Positions 8,034 to 16,469 are shown, counted from the stretch's first letter. The stretch is 64,000 bases of DNA from Actinomycetes bacterium (GCA_021793235.1 JAJYTD010000005.1:1-64000); one strand, 5' to 3'. Numbers and translations: made by a program. The notes: generated from the sequence alone by a model not told the origin.

Positions 8034-8942
8034 TCACTCCGGGGCGCAGGCGATGACCAGGGCGGTGGTGCGGGCCGGGGTCTCGATCTCCTGGACGTCG
8101 CAGAAGCCCGCCGCGGTCAATTGCTCCACTGCCTCGACCGCGCTCCACGGGGTGATGTTCTTGCGGGCCATCCGCCACCGGATGGCCGCCTCGCGCACGG
8201 CGGGGGCCTGCCGGGCACCGCGCAGCACGGTGGAGCTGATCAGCAGGCCGCCCGGACGCAGGGCGGTGCGCAGGCGCGGCAGGGCCGCGGCCGCGGCCTT
8301 TGGTGCGATGGCGGCCAGTGGCAGCCACGCCAGGTCGTAGACGTCGGTCTCGGCGAGCTCGGCGACGTTTTGCTCCCGCAGGTCGACGCGGTCGCGGACA
8401 CCGAGGCTGCTCAGGTGGTCCGCGGCCAGCTCCAGCGTCGACGGCCGGATGTCCAGGCCCGTGGCACGGGCGTCCGCGGCCGCCCGGCCGATGACCGCGG
8501 CGGCGACGGCGCCGATCCCGGTGCCGACGTCGAGGAAACGCAGACCGTCTTGCTTCACAAGGTCGCCGAAGCCGGGGACGCGTGTCGCGAGCAGGTCCAG
8601 GAACCCGGCCATATCCGCACCGGAGGACATTCCCTCCGCGACGAGGATGTCGTCGTTGTCCTCCTCGCCGATGCCTTCGGCCGCGTCGGCCGCCTCGCGC
8701 AGGACCGCCGCGATCCGGCGCGGAAGGGTATGGGCCTCCGGGTGGTCTGCTGCCCTGCGGTAGGCCGGGCGCAGCCGCCAGCCGCCGGGGGCGCGCTCGG
8801 CGTATCCGGCGGCGCCGAGCAGTGCGCCGTGTTCCTCTGTCAGGTCCCCGCCGCCCGCCGCGGACGCCAGCGCGGCGAGGACCCACGCGCTACCCACGAG
8901 GTCGTCGACGCGGGCCGCGAAGTCCGGTTCCGATGTCGCCAT
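8034..8942 (-). CDS. Class I SAM-dependent methyltransferase
   Basis: A 302-aa protein with a clear SAM-binding motif I, FLDVGTGIGAVAAA (about 137-150), motif II acidic residue in ATGLDIRPSTLELA, and a post-motif ALRPGGLLISSTVL. The N-terminal ~125 residues look like a winged-helix or dimerisation domain (DDLVGSAWVLAALASAA, GWRLRPAYR). The start is the ATG before ATSEPDFAARVDDL; further upstream the frame is low-complexity. It converges with lacI and is divergent from the BNR protein gene. No substrate can be deduced. Confidence 0.75.
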   Translation of the reverse strand: MATSEPDFAARVDDLVGSAWVLAALASAAGGGDLTEEHGALLGAAGYAERAPGGWRLRPAYRRAADHPEAHTLPRRIAAVLREAADAAEGIGEEDNDDILVAEGMSSGADMAGFLDLLATRVPGFGDLVKQDGLRFLDVGTGIGAVAAAVIGRAAADARATGLDIRPSTLELAADHLSSLGVRDRVDLREQNVAELAETDVYDLAWLPLAAIAPKAAAAALPRLRTALRPGGLLISSTVLRGARQAPAVREAAIRWRMARKNITPWSAVEAVEQLTAAGFCDVQEIETPARTTALVIACAPE

Positions 8943-9146
8943 GGCGTGAGTGTGCCACTCGCGAACTGACCGCGCACCCGTTCGCCCCGATTTCTTGGCA
9001 GTTCGTAGTGCTGTCTCGTGGTGGGCCGGATGGCGCCGTGGAAAGCCGACGCCACCGGGTGACCACGGCAGCCCGCGCACCGGCCGCCGGATAAATGTCG
9101 GCACTGCGTGACAGGGTGGCGCCAGTCACTCACTTTGGAGGCCGCC

Positions 9147-10241
9147 ATGGCATTTCTCCTGTTCATCGGGACCCGCAAGGGATTGTTCACCGCACGCAGC
9201 AGCGACCGGCGCACCTGGGAGGTGAGCGGCCCGCACCGCCTTGACGACTTCGCCGACATGGGCGGCGTGTACGCCATCGGCGTGGATCCGCACACGCGCC
9301 GGGTCCTGGTCGGCGCGGAGAGCCAGCACTTCGGACCCAGCGTGTGGTTCAGCGACGACCTGGGCGCGAACTGGCACGAGCCGGAGCGGGCACCGATCGC
9401 CTTCCCCGCCGATATCGATACCGCGTTCACCCGGGTGTGGCAGTTCGCCTTCGGCGACGAACCGGGCACCGTCTATGCCGGGGTCGAACCCACCGCGCTG
9501 TTCTGTTCCACCGACGGCGGGGAGAGTTTCGAGCTGGTCCGCTCGCTGTGGGACCATCCGCACCGGTCCGGGTGGTTCCCCGGCGCCGGGGGCGCCGCCA
9601 TCCACACCGTCCTGCCCGGCAGGGTGCGAGCCGACGGCACCGATTCCCAGACCATGACCGTGGCCATGTCCACCGGCGGCGTGTACCAGACCCACGACGA
9701 CAAAAAGAGCTGGACGCCCGCCAACCGCGGCATCGGGGCCGGATTCCTGCCTGATGAGACCCCGGAGTACGGGCAGTGCGTGCACAAGGTGGCCGTCGCC
9801 GCCGACGGCGTGTTCTACGCGCAGAACCACCACGGGGTCTACCGCAGCGCCGACCCCGCCTCCGGCTGGACCTCCATCGCCGACGGGCTGCCCTCGGACT
9901 TCGGGTTCGCCATGGTCGCCCACCCGCACACCCCCGGGACGGTGCTGAACTTCCCGGTGATCAGCGAGGCGCGCCACCTGCCGCCGGACTACCGGCTGCA
10001 GGCGCAGCGCACCGACGACGGCGGCGCCACCTGGCGGCCGCTGACCCAGGGGCTGCCGGCAGACCCGTACTACAGCATCGTGCTGCGCGACGGCGCCTGC
10101 ACCGACGGCGCGGACGTGCCCGGGTTCTACTTCGGCACCCGCGCCGGGGACGTCTATGCCACCACCGACGGCAGCGCCGGATGGCACCAGGTCGCGGCGC
10201 ACCTGCCCGACGTGCTCTGCGTACGCGCGGTGGAGGTGTAG
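9147..10241 (+). CDS. BNR/Asp-box beta-propeller protein (sialidase/sortilin-like)
   Basis: A 364-aa soluble protein with no signal peptide visible. It contains repeated Asp-box-type turns: SDDLGANWHE, STDGGESFE, THDDKKSWTP, TDDGGATWRP and a last degenerate TDGSAGWHQ. These mark blades of a six- to seven-bladed propeller. The start MAFLLFIGTRKGLFT, preceded by TTGGAGG, is typical of a cytosolic actinobacterial family often called exo-alpha-sialidase-like. No sialidase catalytic Arg triad or Tyr is evident, so enzyme activity is doubtful. A ThiS/MoaD-like gene begins 5 nt after its stop and is very likely co-transcribed. Confidence 0.78.
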   Translation: MAFLLFIGTRKGLFTARSSDRRTWEVSGPHRLDDFADMGGVYAIGVDPHTRRVLVGAESQHFGPSVWFSDDLGANWHEPERAPIAFPADIDTAFTRVWQFAFGDEPGTVYAGVEPTALFCSTDGGESFELVRSLWDHPHRSGWFPGAGGAAIHTVLPGRVRADGTDSQTMTVAMSTGGVYQTHDDKKSWTPANRGIGAGFLPDETPEYGQCVHKVAVAADGVFYAQNHHGVYRSADPASGWTSIADGLPSDFGFAMVAHPHTPGTVLNFPVISEARHLPPDYRLQAQRTDDGGATWRPLTQGLPADPYYSIVLRDGACTDGADVPGFYFGTRAGDVYATTDGSAGWHQVAAHLPDVLCVRAVEV

Positions 10242-10245
10242 CGCG

Positions 10246-10536
10246 GTGAGCGTGACGGTGGTGATCCCCCAGGTGCTCCGCGCCGACTGCGACGGGCAGG
10301 CCAGGGTCGACCTGCCGCTGGCGGCCGAGGGCCGGGTGCCGCTGCACAGCGTGCTCGACGAACTCGTGCTCCGCCATCCCCGGTTGGCCCAGCGGCTGCG
10401 CGATGAGCGGGGCCGGCTGCGGCGCTACGTCAACGTCTTCGTCGACGCCGACGAGTGCCGTTCGGTGGCCGGGCTGGACACGCTGGTCGCCGACGGAGCA
10501 GAAGTCCGGGTGCTCCCTTCGGTCGCCGGAGGGTGA
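10246..10536 (+). CDS. MoaD/ThiS-family small sulfur-carrier-like protein
   Basis: A 96-aa beta-grasp protein starting with GTG. The N-terminal strand VTVVIPQVLRADCDGQ, the central VLDELVLRHPRLAQRLRD helix, the YVNVFVDADECR strand and the C-terminal LPSVAGG with a terminal Gly-Gly all fit ThiS/MoaD/ubiquitin-like carriers. Gly-Gly is the residue pair activated by MoeB/ThiF-type enzymes in this family. The gene follows the BNR protein by 4 nt, a pairing that suggests joint function unrelated to known thiamine or molybdopterin operons. No activating E1-like or JAMM protease gene is adjacent. Confidence 0.78.
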   Translation: MSVTVVIPQVLRADCDGQARVDLPLAAEGRVPLHSVLDELVLRHPRLAQRLRDERGRLRRYVNVFVDADECRSVAGLDTLVADGAEVRVLPSVAGG

Positions 10537-10551
10537 GGGCCCGCCGGCGTC

Positions 10552-11802
10552 TCAATGACCATTGGCTTGTTTGACCCGGTCCAGGTACGCCCATGCACCG
10601 TCCGGGTCATAAAGCCATTCGTGGTAGTCCGACGGGTCGTCCCAGCCCCGCATCCAGCGGTCTCCGATCTCCGGATACACGGTTGCCGCCTCAAGGACCG
10701 CCTGAATATGCGGGGCCGGTTCGGCCTCCCAGAAGGTGGCGATCACCTCGGACCACTGCTCCGCGTCCTTGCCGTACTCCCAGAACCGCTCGAACATCTC
10801 GGTCATGAACGCTTCGTCGAAGGGGCGGTCCCCGTGGGCCAGAATGCTCTCCAGGTAGCTCTTCGCGCACCGGCTGGAGTTGTTCCACCCCTGCCCCGCG
10901 AAGGGGTCCGACGTGATCACGACATCGGAGATGCCCAGGACCCGTCCGCCCGAGGGCAGAACGCCCACCGGCTTGCGCACCTGCGGCGTGAACCGGGAGA
11001 GCAGCGTGCTGCTGTCGTCGACCAGCTCGGCTTCGGCCACCCGCTCGTAGTAGTTCGGGACATACTTCCGCAGCAGGTCTTGCATCCGGCCCCACTGCTC
11101 CTTCGGGGGCAGGCGGGCAGGCCAGTCGTCCATCACCCCGCCCTGCCGGTTCACCACGAACAGCGAGTGGCACGGTCCTTGCGCGGTGAGGACCGGCATG
11201 ATCCAGATGTTGCCGGCGTCCGCGGACGACGCCGCCCAGCCGATCGCCTCGTCCTCCCCCGGATCAGGAGCGACATCGTAGATGTGGGCCTGCGCGACGG
11301 TGCGCCTGCGCGCACCGCTGAAGCGGTCCCGGTCGGTGTCGAAGAGGGCCCCCAGTTCGCCGTGGCCCACGGCGACCACCACAAGGTCGAACATCCGCGA
11401 GAAGTAGTCGATGTCGCTCAGGGTGACGCCGTGGATGACGACCTTGCCCCCGCAGTCCTCGAAGTATTCGAGCCAGTCCGCCATCTTGACGCGGCGGTCC
11501 ACTGACACGGTGTACCCGTCGAACCGGCCGGGGACCGTCAGGGGTTCAAAGCTCCTCGAGGGGAACGCGTGGAGCTTCATCTTCTCGACCTGGGGCGCCT
11601 GCGCACTCCAGAAGTCCAGGCGGAGTTCGCGTTCGTATTCGAGCACGGTCGGATAGGTCAACTGCGTGATGGACGGGCGTCCGGTGCGGATCTCGCCGGA
11701 GGTCTGCCCGGTTATCACCGTGACGTCGTATCCGTGGTTCAGTAGGCCGTGAGCCAGGTGCAGACCTGATTGGCCGGCGCCGACGATAAGGATCTTGCGC
11801 AT
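10552..11802 (-). CDS. Styrene/indole monooxygenase-family FAD monooxygenase (StyA-like)
   Basis: A 416-aa group E flavoprotein-like enzyme. FAD-binding GAGQSG lies at residues 8-13 (KILIVGAGQSGLHLAHGLL). Further motifs are SITQLTYPTVLEYE, VVAVGHGELGALF and a C-terminal DPFAGQGWNNSSRCAKSY, where the flavin isoalloxazine would sit. Such enzymes need a separate reductase (StyB), which is absent here. It lies 100 bp after the conservon genes cvnA-D on the same strand and may be co-transcribed with them. In streptomycete conservons the equivalent place is often a cytochrome P450, so this is a different redox partner. Substrate unknown. Confidence 0.78.
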   Translation of the reverse strand: MRKILIVGAGQSGLHLAHGLLNHGYDVTVITGQTSGEIRTGRPSITQLTYPTVLEYERELRLDFWSAQAPQVEKMKLHAFPSRSFEPLTVPGRFDGYTVSVDRRVKMADWLEYFEDCGGKVVIHGVTLSDIDYFSRMFDLVVVAVGHGELGALFDTDRDRFSGARRRTVAQAHIYDVAPDPGEDEAIGWAASSADAGNIWIMPVLTAQGPCHSLFVVNRQGGVMDDWPARLPPKEQWGRMQDLLRKYVPNYYERVAEAELVDDSSTLLSRFTPQVRKPVGVLPSGGRVLGISDVVITSDPFAGQGWNNSSRCAKSYLESILAHGDRPFDEAFMTEMFERFWEYGKDAEQWSEVIATFWEAEPAPHIQAVLEAATVYPEIGDRWMRGWDDPSDYHEWLYDPDGAWAYLDRVKQANGH

Positions 11803-11902
11803 GTGCCTTCCCGGAGCGGTCGAATGGGGCGTCGAAAAGGCGGCGGGCCGCCCTGGAGACCGCGCGAAGCCGGTACGGTCCCGGTGTGGTCCCGCACGTC
11901 CC

Positions 11903-12499
11903 TCACGCGACAGGTGCGGCGGCCGCATTGGTCGCCAGGGCGTAGCGGAGCAGTGTCGTGAGCACCGTGCCGCCGGATGAGCGGTTGCGCGCGTCGAAGT
12001 CGACGATCGGAACGTCGCCGCTGACCTCCAACGCCTCGCGGACCTGGCCGATCGTGTACTCAAGGCGGTCGTCGAATCTGTTCAGCGCGACGATGTAGGG
12101 AATGCGCCGGTTCGTTTCGAAGTAGTCGACCGCGTCGAAGCTGTCGGCGAGCCTGCGGCAGTCCACCACCACGACGGCGCCGACCGCGCCCCGGACGAGG
12201 TCGTCCCACATGAACCAGAACCGCGCCTGCCCTGGTGTACCGAACATGTACATGACCAACTGCTGGTCCACCGTGATGCGGCCGAAATCCATGGCCACCG
12301 TCGTGGTCGCCTTGTCCGGAGTCGAGGCCGTGTCGTCGAAGCCGATGCTGGCTTCGGTCATCACCGCCTCGGTGGTCACCGTGGGGATCTCAGAGACCGA
12401 GCCCACGAGCGTGGTCTTACCTGCTCCGAATCCTCCGGCGATGACGATCTTGGCCGACATCTTGTTCTGGAAATCACTGGAAAAGTCGTTCGAGACCAC
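11903..12499 (-). CDS. cvnD: Conservon small GTPase-like ATP/GTP-binding protein (CvnD)
   Basis: A 198-aa P-loop protein with Walker A GGFGAGKTT at about 22-30 (KIVIAGGFGAGKTTLVGSVSEI). A DxxG-like segment follows (FGTPGQARFWFMWDDLVRGAVGAVVVVDCRRL), then the base-recognition motif NRFD (VALNRFDD), which replaces NKxD. The GTG start overlaps the end of cvnC by 26 bp with GAGG 7 nt upstream. A later ATG would give a shorter protein beginning at SAKIVIAGG. In the family it works with CvnA-C as a membrane-associated G-protein-like signalling complex. Confidence 0.88.
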   Translation of the reverse strand: MVSNDFSSDFQNKMSAKIVIAGGFGAGKTTLVGSVSEIPTVTTEAVMTEASIGFDDTASTPDKATTTVAMDFGRITVDQQLVMYMFGTPGQARFWFMWDDLVRGAVGAVVVVDCRRLADSFDAVDYFETNRRIPYIVALNRFDDRLEYTIGQVREALEVSGDVPIVDFDARNRSSGGTVLTTLLRYALATNAAAAPVA

Positions 12500-12833
12500 G
12501 GAGCGCCCTCTCGAGAACCTGGTTTTCCGACGGGCTGATGCCCGTGATGGTGGGGTGGATGTAGACGAGGCCCAGCTCTGCGAGATCGCTCAGCAGAACC
12601 TGGGTGACACCGAGCGGGATGTCCAGCTCGGCCGAGACCTCGGCGACCGAACGCGTCTCCCGGCAGAGGCGGTAGATGCTCTGCGATTCGGGCATCAGGT
12701 TCGTCGGGGGCTCGGTGCTCGGATCCGCCGTGGACACGAGCGTCTGCACCATGAGCGGGTGCCGTGATCGGGTCCGCCCGCCCGTAAAGGTGTACGGGCG
12801 GATTCGCGTGCTCCTGCGCCTGCGGTAGCTCAT
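12474..12833 (-). CDS. cvnC: Conservon DUF742 protein (CvnC)
   Basis: A 119-aa DUF742 protein. It has the basic N-terminus with RPYTFTGGRTRS, then a winged-helix-like part (SIYRLCRETRSVAEVSAELDIPLG, VLLSDLAELGLV) ending in LERALRGLERL. Length and motif order match CvnC proteins of actinomycete conservons. It overlaps cvnD and follows cvnB by 51 bp. Confidence 0.88.
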   Translation of the reverse strand: MSYRRRRSTRIRPYTFTGGRTRSRHPLMVQTLVSTADPSTEPPTNLMPESQSIYRLCRETRSVAEVSAELDIPLGVTQVLLSDLAELGLVYIHPTITGISPSENQVLERALRGLERLFQ

Positions 12834-12884
12834 AACTGTGGCAACCTCTTCATGAGTCAGGTTCGGTCGTCCCCGGCTACCGGC

Positions 12885-13310
12885 TCAGCTTCCGATCACT
12901 TCGCGGAGTTCGGAGCGCAACTGCGGTGTGAGCGCGTGGGCGACGTTCTCCACCAGCCGCGTCATCTGGTATGCGACGATCTTCATGTCGGCCGAGGGAG
13001 AGCTCAGCACAGCGAGGCAGGAGCCGTCGCTGATGGACATCACGAACAGGTGCCCGTGCCGCATGCGGACGATGAGCTGCTCGCAGTTCCCCTTGGCGAA
13101 CATCTTCGCGCCACCGAGCGCGAGGCTGTGCAGCCCGCTGGCGATGGCGGCGAGCTGCTCCGCGTGCTCCTCGGGGAAGTCCCGCGACGCGGTCAGCAGC
13201 AGCCCGTCGGAGGAGACCACGATGGCGTGCTCCACCCCGTGCACATCGTTGACGAAGTTGGAGATGAGCCAGGCGAAGTTCTCCGCGGTGACATTCAGTT
13301 GGTCGTTCAT
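12885..13310 (-). CDS. cvnB: Conservon roadblock/LC7 protein (CvnB)
   Basis: A 141-aa roadblock/LC7-domain protein: NFAWLISNFVNDVHGVEHAIVVSSDGLLL at the N-terminus, then HAEQLAAIASGLHSLALGGAKMF and a C-terminal amphipathic helix (MTRLVENVAHALTPQLRSELR). These small scaffolds bind the CvnD GTPase and the CvnA kinase-like protein in the family. A good RBS (GGGAG) precedes the ATG. Second gene of the conservon. Confidence 0.9.
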   Translation of the reverse strand: MNDQLNVTAENFAWLISNFVNDVHGVEHAIVVSSDGLLLTASRDFPEEHAEQLAAIASGLHSLALGGAKMFAKGNCEQLIVRMRHGHLFVMSISDGSCLAVLSSPSADMKIVAYQMTRLVENVAHALTPQLRSELREVIGS

Positions 13311-13409
13311 GGGTGCTCCCGCCTCTTGCTAGCCGTCTGGGGGTGGCGCCGAACCGGTCCGGGGGCTCGGGCGCCAATGCGCGTGCATGTTTCGGCATGC
13401 CCGTTCCGC

Positions 13410-14624
13410 CTACTCGTTCTCGCTGGCGGCCGCCCGCTCGCCCGCGATGAAGCCGTCGAGGTCGGCGCGGATCCGCTCGGCCCGATCGCCTGAGTCGTCG
13501 GGGGTGAGCGGGTAGGCCTCCGGTCCGGGCGTCGGCATCTGCAGCGGGGAGGCGGCCCGCCTCGCGCTGCGGCGGGGCAGGCCCGCGTCCGTGACCGCCG
13601 ATTCGGGCGGTCCGTTCCGCACTGGGGCCGCCGCAGTACGCGCATGGGCGGGGGGAGGCGGCGCCACGGACGGCATCGCGCGGACCGGCCCCGGTCCGAT
13701 CGGTTCCGGCCGTGGCCCGCGGGCGCTCAGCAGCGACGGGGGAACAACGGTGTAGGCGCTCATCCCGCGGAAGGCGCGGGCCTCAAGCTGGACTTTGAGC
13801 CCGTGCCGGTGCGCGATGCGGCTGGCGACGTAGAGGCCCATGTGCCGGATGACCCGTTCGTCCAGGACGGGACTGCCGTCCAGGCGCCGGTTGAGGTCGG
13901 CGAGCTGGTCCTGGGGGATGCCGATGCCCTCGTCCTCTACGACCAGCAGCAGCCCGCCGTCGGCCATGGGGCTGCCGCTGATGACGACCTGTGTGTGGTC
14001 GGGCGAGTGGACGGTGGCGTTGTCGAGCAGTTCGGCCAGGAGGTGGCTGATGTCGTCGGCCGCACGGCCGGTCAGAAACGTGTCCGGCAGGCGGCCGAGG
14101 TGCACCCGGCGGTAGTCCCTGATCTCGGAGGTGGCCGCACGCGCCACATCGAGTAGGGAGACGGGCTCGACGTTCGCATCGCCGGTCTCCTGGTCGGCGA
14201 GGACCAGCAGGTTCTCACCGTTGCGCCGCATCCGGGTGGCCAGGTTGTCGATCTCGAACAGCTTGTCCAGGAGGTCGGGGTCCTCCGCCATGTCCTCCAG
14301 CTTCTCGACGATGGCGAGCAGCGAGTCGACCAGCGTGAGGTCGCGCATCGCCAGCCCGGCCAGCGCATCGGTCAGCAGGGGCTGGTGCACAAGGGACCCG
14401 CCCTGCTGGAGTGGTGCCGGGGCGGGTGGCCGATCCGGCACGGCGGCGGGGTCCGCCACGGGAGCGGCACCCGGAGCGGCACCCGGGTCCGGGCGCTGAG
14501 CGGGGCCGGGAGGGAGCGCCGGGCGCGCCTGATGGCTCACGGGTGTCTTTCGGGTCAGTCCCACCCGGGACAGCAGCCGCTGAAACCGGCTTTTCCCGGG
14601 TGGCCGTTGATTTTCATTCGTCAT
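13410..14624 (-). CDS. cvnA: Conservon sensor-kinase-like ATPase, short form without membrane sensor (CvnA)
   Basis: A 404-aa protein with the CvnA core. This comprises the dimerisation-like region with RMRRNGENLLVLAD (133-144), an N-box AELLDNATVHS (197-207), a G1 box EDEGIGI (230-236) and HMGLYVASRIAHRHG (261-275). Typical CvnA proteins carry two transmembrane helices, an extracellular sensor and HAMP before this core. Here the N-terminus is only ~80 Pro/Ala-rich residues with no hydrophobic helix. The chosen ATG lacks a strong RBS; an alternative start up to 14750 adds more low-complexity sequence but no membrane span. Confidence 0.82.
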   Translation of the reverse strand: MTNENQRPPGKSRFQRLLSRVGLTRKTPVSHQARPALPPGPAQRPDPGAAPGAAPVADPAAVPDRPPAPAPLQQGGSLVHQPLLTDALAGLAMRDLTLVDSLLAIVEKLEDMAEDPDLLDKLFEIDNLATRMRRNGENLLVLADQETGDANVEPVSLLDVARAATSEIRDYRRVHLGRLPDTFLTGRAADDISHLLAELLDNATVHSPDHTQVVISGSPMADGGLLLVVEDEGIGIPQDQLADLNRRLDGSPVLDERVIRHMGLYVASRIAHRHGLKVQLEARAFRGMSAYTVVPPSLLSARGPRPEPIGPGPVRAMPSVAPPPPAHARTAAAPVRNGPPESAVTDAGLPRRSARRAASPLQMPTPGPEAYPLTPDDSGDRAERIRADLDGFIAGERAAASENE

Positions 14625-15068
14625 TTGCGCCAGGGGACGGCTATCGCGCCCTGGCGGTGGCGGCGGCTGTGCCACAACACGCCTCCTCGAATCGGGGGGA
14701 ACAAATGAGAGCGGACCCTGGCGCGTCGGCGGACCGGCGGCCGGGAACATAGGCGCATCGAACTCATGCGGGCGCCGGTAAAACGGCGGACATACCTCGT
14801 GGCCAGGCAGGACAAGGGGAATTCAGGCCCGATGCGCGTTCAGCGGACGGGCGCCCACCGCACCAAAGAAGATCATTTCTACTAGAAGAGGTGTTCGTGC
14901 GGACAATATGCGGTTCTCGGTAATAAGTGTTCGTGATTCACCGAACAGCCGCGAGCCTAGCAAAGCCGGTCCGAGCCCTCAGGAAATTCTAAAAATTCCG
15001 CTAATTGATCCTCATTTACGCGAATGACCAGGAAGGACGCACATGACGACCGATTCACCACGCTTGGA
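14625..15068. other. Intergenic region upstream of the conservon, unusually AT-rich
   Basis: About 440 bp with no convincing conserved gene. The stretch around 14870-15030 is much richer in A/T than its surroundings and should hold the conservon promoter on the minus strand. I cannot assign -35/-10 boxes with confidence. A 32-codon reading frame with a good RBS starts at 15043 on the plus strand. Confidence 0.5.
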
Positions 15069-15141
15069 GGGTTCGATGCGTCCACCGTGCTCTTATTTCC
15101 GCTTTGAGCATGGGTTCCGGCAGAAAGTTCACGATCGGTAG
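15043..15141 (+). CDS. Possible 32-aa peptide running into repeat copy 3
   Basis: The ATG is 6 nt after AGGAAGG (15030-15036), a strong RBS. The frame (starting MTTDSPRLEG) runs antisense through repeat copy 3 and stops at TAG 15139-15141. The second half is therefore repeat sequence and may be meaningless. No family is recognised. The frame could equally be a chance reading frame. Confidence 0.2.
   Translation: MTTDSPRLEGSMRPPCSYFRFEHGFRQKVHDR
15069..15138 (-). repeat. 70-bp intergenic repeat, copy 3
   Basis: On the minus strand this reads ATCGTGAACTTTCTGCC, then GCTCAAAGCGGAAA, a 5-nt insertion, then GCACGGTGGACGC, matching copies 1 and 2. It begins 13 bp after the stop of the minus-strand LacI gene, in the same direction as that gene. 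It is the most diverged copy. Confidence 0.8.
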
Positions 15142-15151
15142 GCTGAATCCC

Positions 15152-16198
15152 CTACTGGCGGCGGGCCGCAGTGGATCCGCGGACGACCAGCTCCGGCGCG
15201 AAGCGCACCCGCTCGTGCTGGTGGCCGCTGCCGTTGAGTTCGGACAGCAGCAGCCGCATCGCGGCCCTGCCGAGTTCGTACTTGGGCTGGGCGACCGTGG
15301 TGAGCCCGGGGTGCACCAGAGCGGAGAAGTGGACGTCGTCATAGCCCACGACCGAAAGGTCGCCGGGTGCGCTGAGCCCGCGCTCCCCGAGCCCTTTGAG
15401 GACGCCGAGGGCGAGCTGGTCATTGGTGCAGAACACCGCCTGGGGACGCCGTTTGGGCCCGCCGGCCAGGACCTCTTCGACGGCCTTCTCCCCGTATTCG
15501 GCGTTCAGCTGCTCGGTCTCGATGACCCGGATGTTCTCGTCGGGGTCGATCCCCGCCTCCTCCAGAGCGGCACGCAGCCCGCCCAGGCGGGTGCGGCACT
15601 GCTCCATGTCCGCGGGGCCGCTGAGGTAGGTCACGCGTTCATGTCCGAGGCTGATCAGGTGCCGCCCCGCCGCCATACCGCCGGCGTGGTTGTCCACCGC
15701 GACACTGCAGGCGATGTCGGCGCCGACGTCGCCCCGGTCCAGCAGCACCCAGGGGACGCTCTGCTTGCGCAGCCAGAGCAGGTCGGTCATGTCACCGTCG
15801 ACGGGCATGACGACCGCGCCTGCGGCGCGCTGCTCGGCGAGCAGCCGCAGCGACCGCTGCTGCCGGGCCGAGCGCTCGGCGGAGTTCAGCAGGACGACGG
15901 CCAGCCCCTCCTCTCCGGCGACGTCCTCCACCCCGCGGGCGACCTCGGTGAAGAAGGAGTTGGTGATGTCGAGGACGAGCAGGCCCACTGAGTCGCTCCG
16001 GCCGGCGCGCAGGCTGCGGCCCGAGGAGTTGCGCACGTAGTCGAGGTCGCGGATGGCCTCCTCGACCCGTCGCCGCGTCGACTCGGCAACGCGTTCGGGG
16101 CGGTTCAAGACGTTGGACACCGTTCCGGGGGACACCCCGGCACGCGCCGCGACATCGTTGATGCCAACAGGCCGATGGACGTCTTCAGTCGAGGACAA
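15152..16198 (-). CDS. LacI-family regulator of L-rhamnose utilisation
   Basis: A 348-aa LacI repressor. The head is GINDVAARAGVSPGTVSNVLNRP with hinge YVRNSSGRSLRAGRSDSVGLL. The sugar-binding core has DITNSFFTEVARGVEDVA, SVAVDNHAGG and VVGYDDVHFSALVHPGLTTV. No ATG is suitably placed. TTG at 16198 has GGAG about 7 nt upstream and puts the HTH at about residue 11; GTG at 16294 (AGGA upstream) would add 32 residues. It is divergent from the rhamnose ABC operon, which it presumably represses (inference from position). Confidence 0.82.
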   Translation of the reverse strand: MSSTEDVHRPVGINDVAARAGVSPGTVSNVLNRPERVAESTRRRVEEAIRDLDYVRNSSGRSLRAGRSDSVGLLVLDITNSFFTEVARGVEDVAGEEGLAVVLLNSAERSARQQRSLRLLAEQRAAGAVVMPVDGDMTDLLWLRKQSVPWVLLDRGDVGADIACSVAVDNHAGGMAAGRHLISLGHERVTYLSGPADMEQCRTRLGGLRAALEEAGIDPDENIRVIETEQLNAEYGEKAVEEVLAGGPKRRPQAVFCTNDQLALGVLKGLGERGLSAPGDLSVVGYDDVHFSALVHPGLTTVAQPKYELGRAAMRLLLSELNGSGHQHERVRFAPELVVRGSTAARRQ

Positions 16199-16326
16199 CG
16201 CTGCTCCGGGGCTCGGTGGATGTAGGGCCTGCCGGGAAAGCGGCTGTGGGCCCGCCTGCGCCGGGACAGCGCACCAGCCCAAGAGCCCTTCCACGCGGTT
16301 CCTGGCGGCTTATGTTCACAGGTGAA

Positions 16327-16340
16327 TTAAAACGTGTCAA
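16327..16340. promoter_or_regulatory. Candidate LacI-type operator TTAAAACGTGTCAA
   Basis: An imperfect palindrome (five of seven base pairs symmetric) centred on CG, as in LacI-family sites. It is in the divergent rhamnose promoter region. A related TTGAAACG half-site sits at about 16479-16486, just downstream of the promoter-like boxes. Confidence 0.4.
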
Positions 16341-16439
16341 TCCTGTCCCCGATCTGTCCGCACCCAACAGCACCGTAGCGACCCTCGGCAGCCGTATCGA
16401 CCATGGCGATTACCGTCAGTTAATGTCGCGATACCCCCC

Positions 16440-16469
16440 TTGACGCATCCCCCGTGACCAACTTAACGT
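16440..16469 (+). promoter_or_regulatory. Candidate promoter of the rhamnose operon (TTGACG / TAACGT, 18-nt spacer)
   Basis: TTGACG (16440-16445) and TAACGT (16464-16469) resemble housekeeping -35 and -10 elements of actinomycetes and lie 65 bp before the first rha start codon. Together with the operator-like sequences this covers the ~335-bp divergent region, in which I see no gene. Confidence 0.4.
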
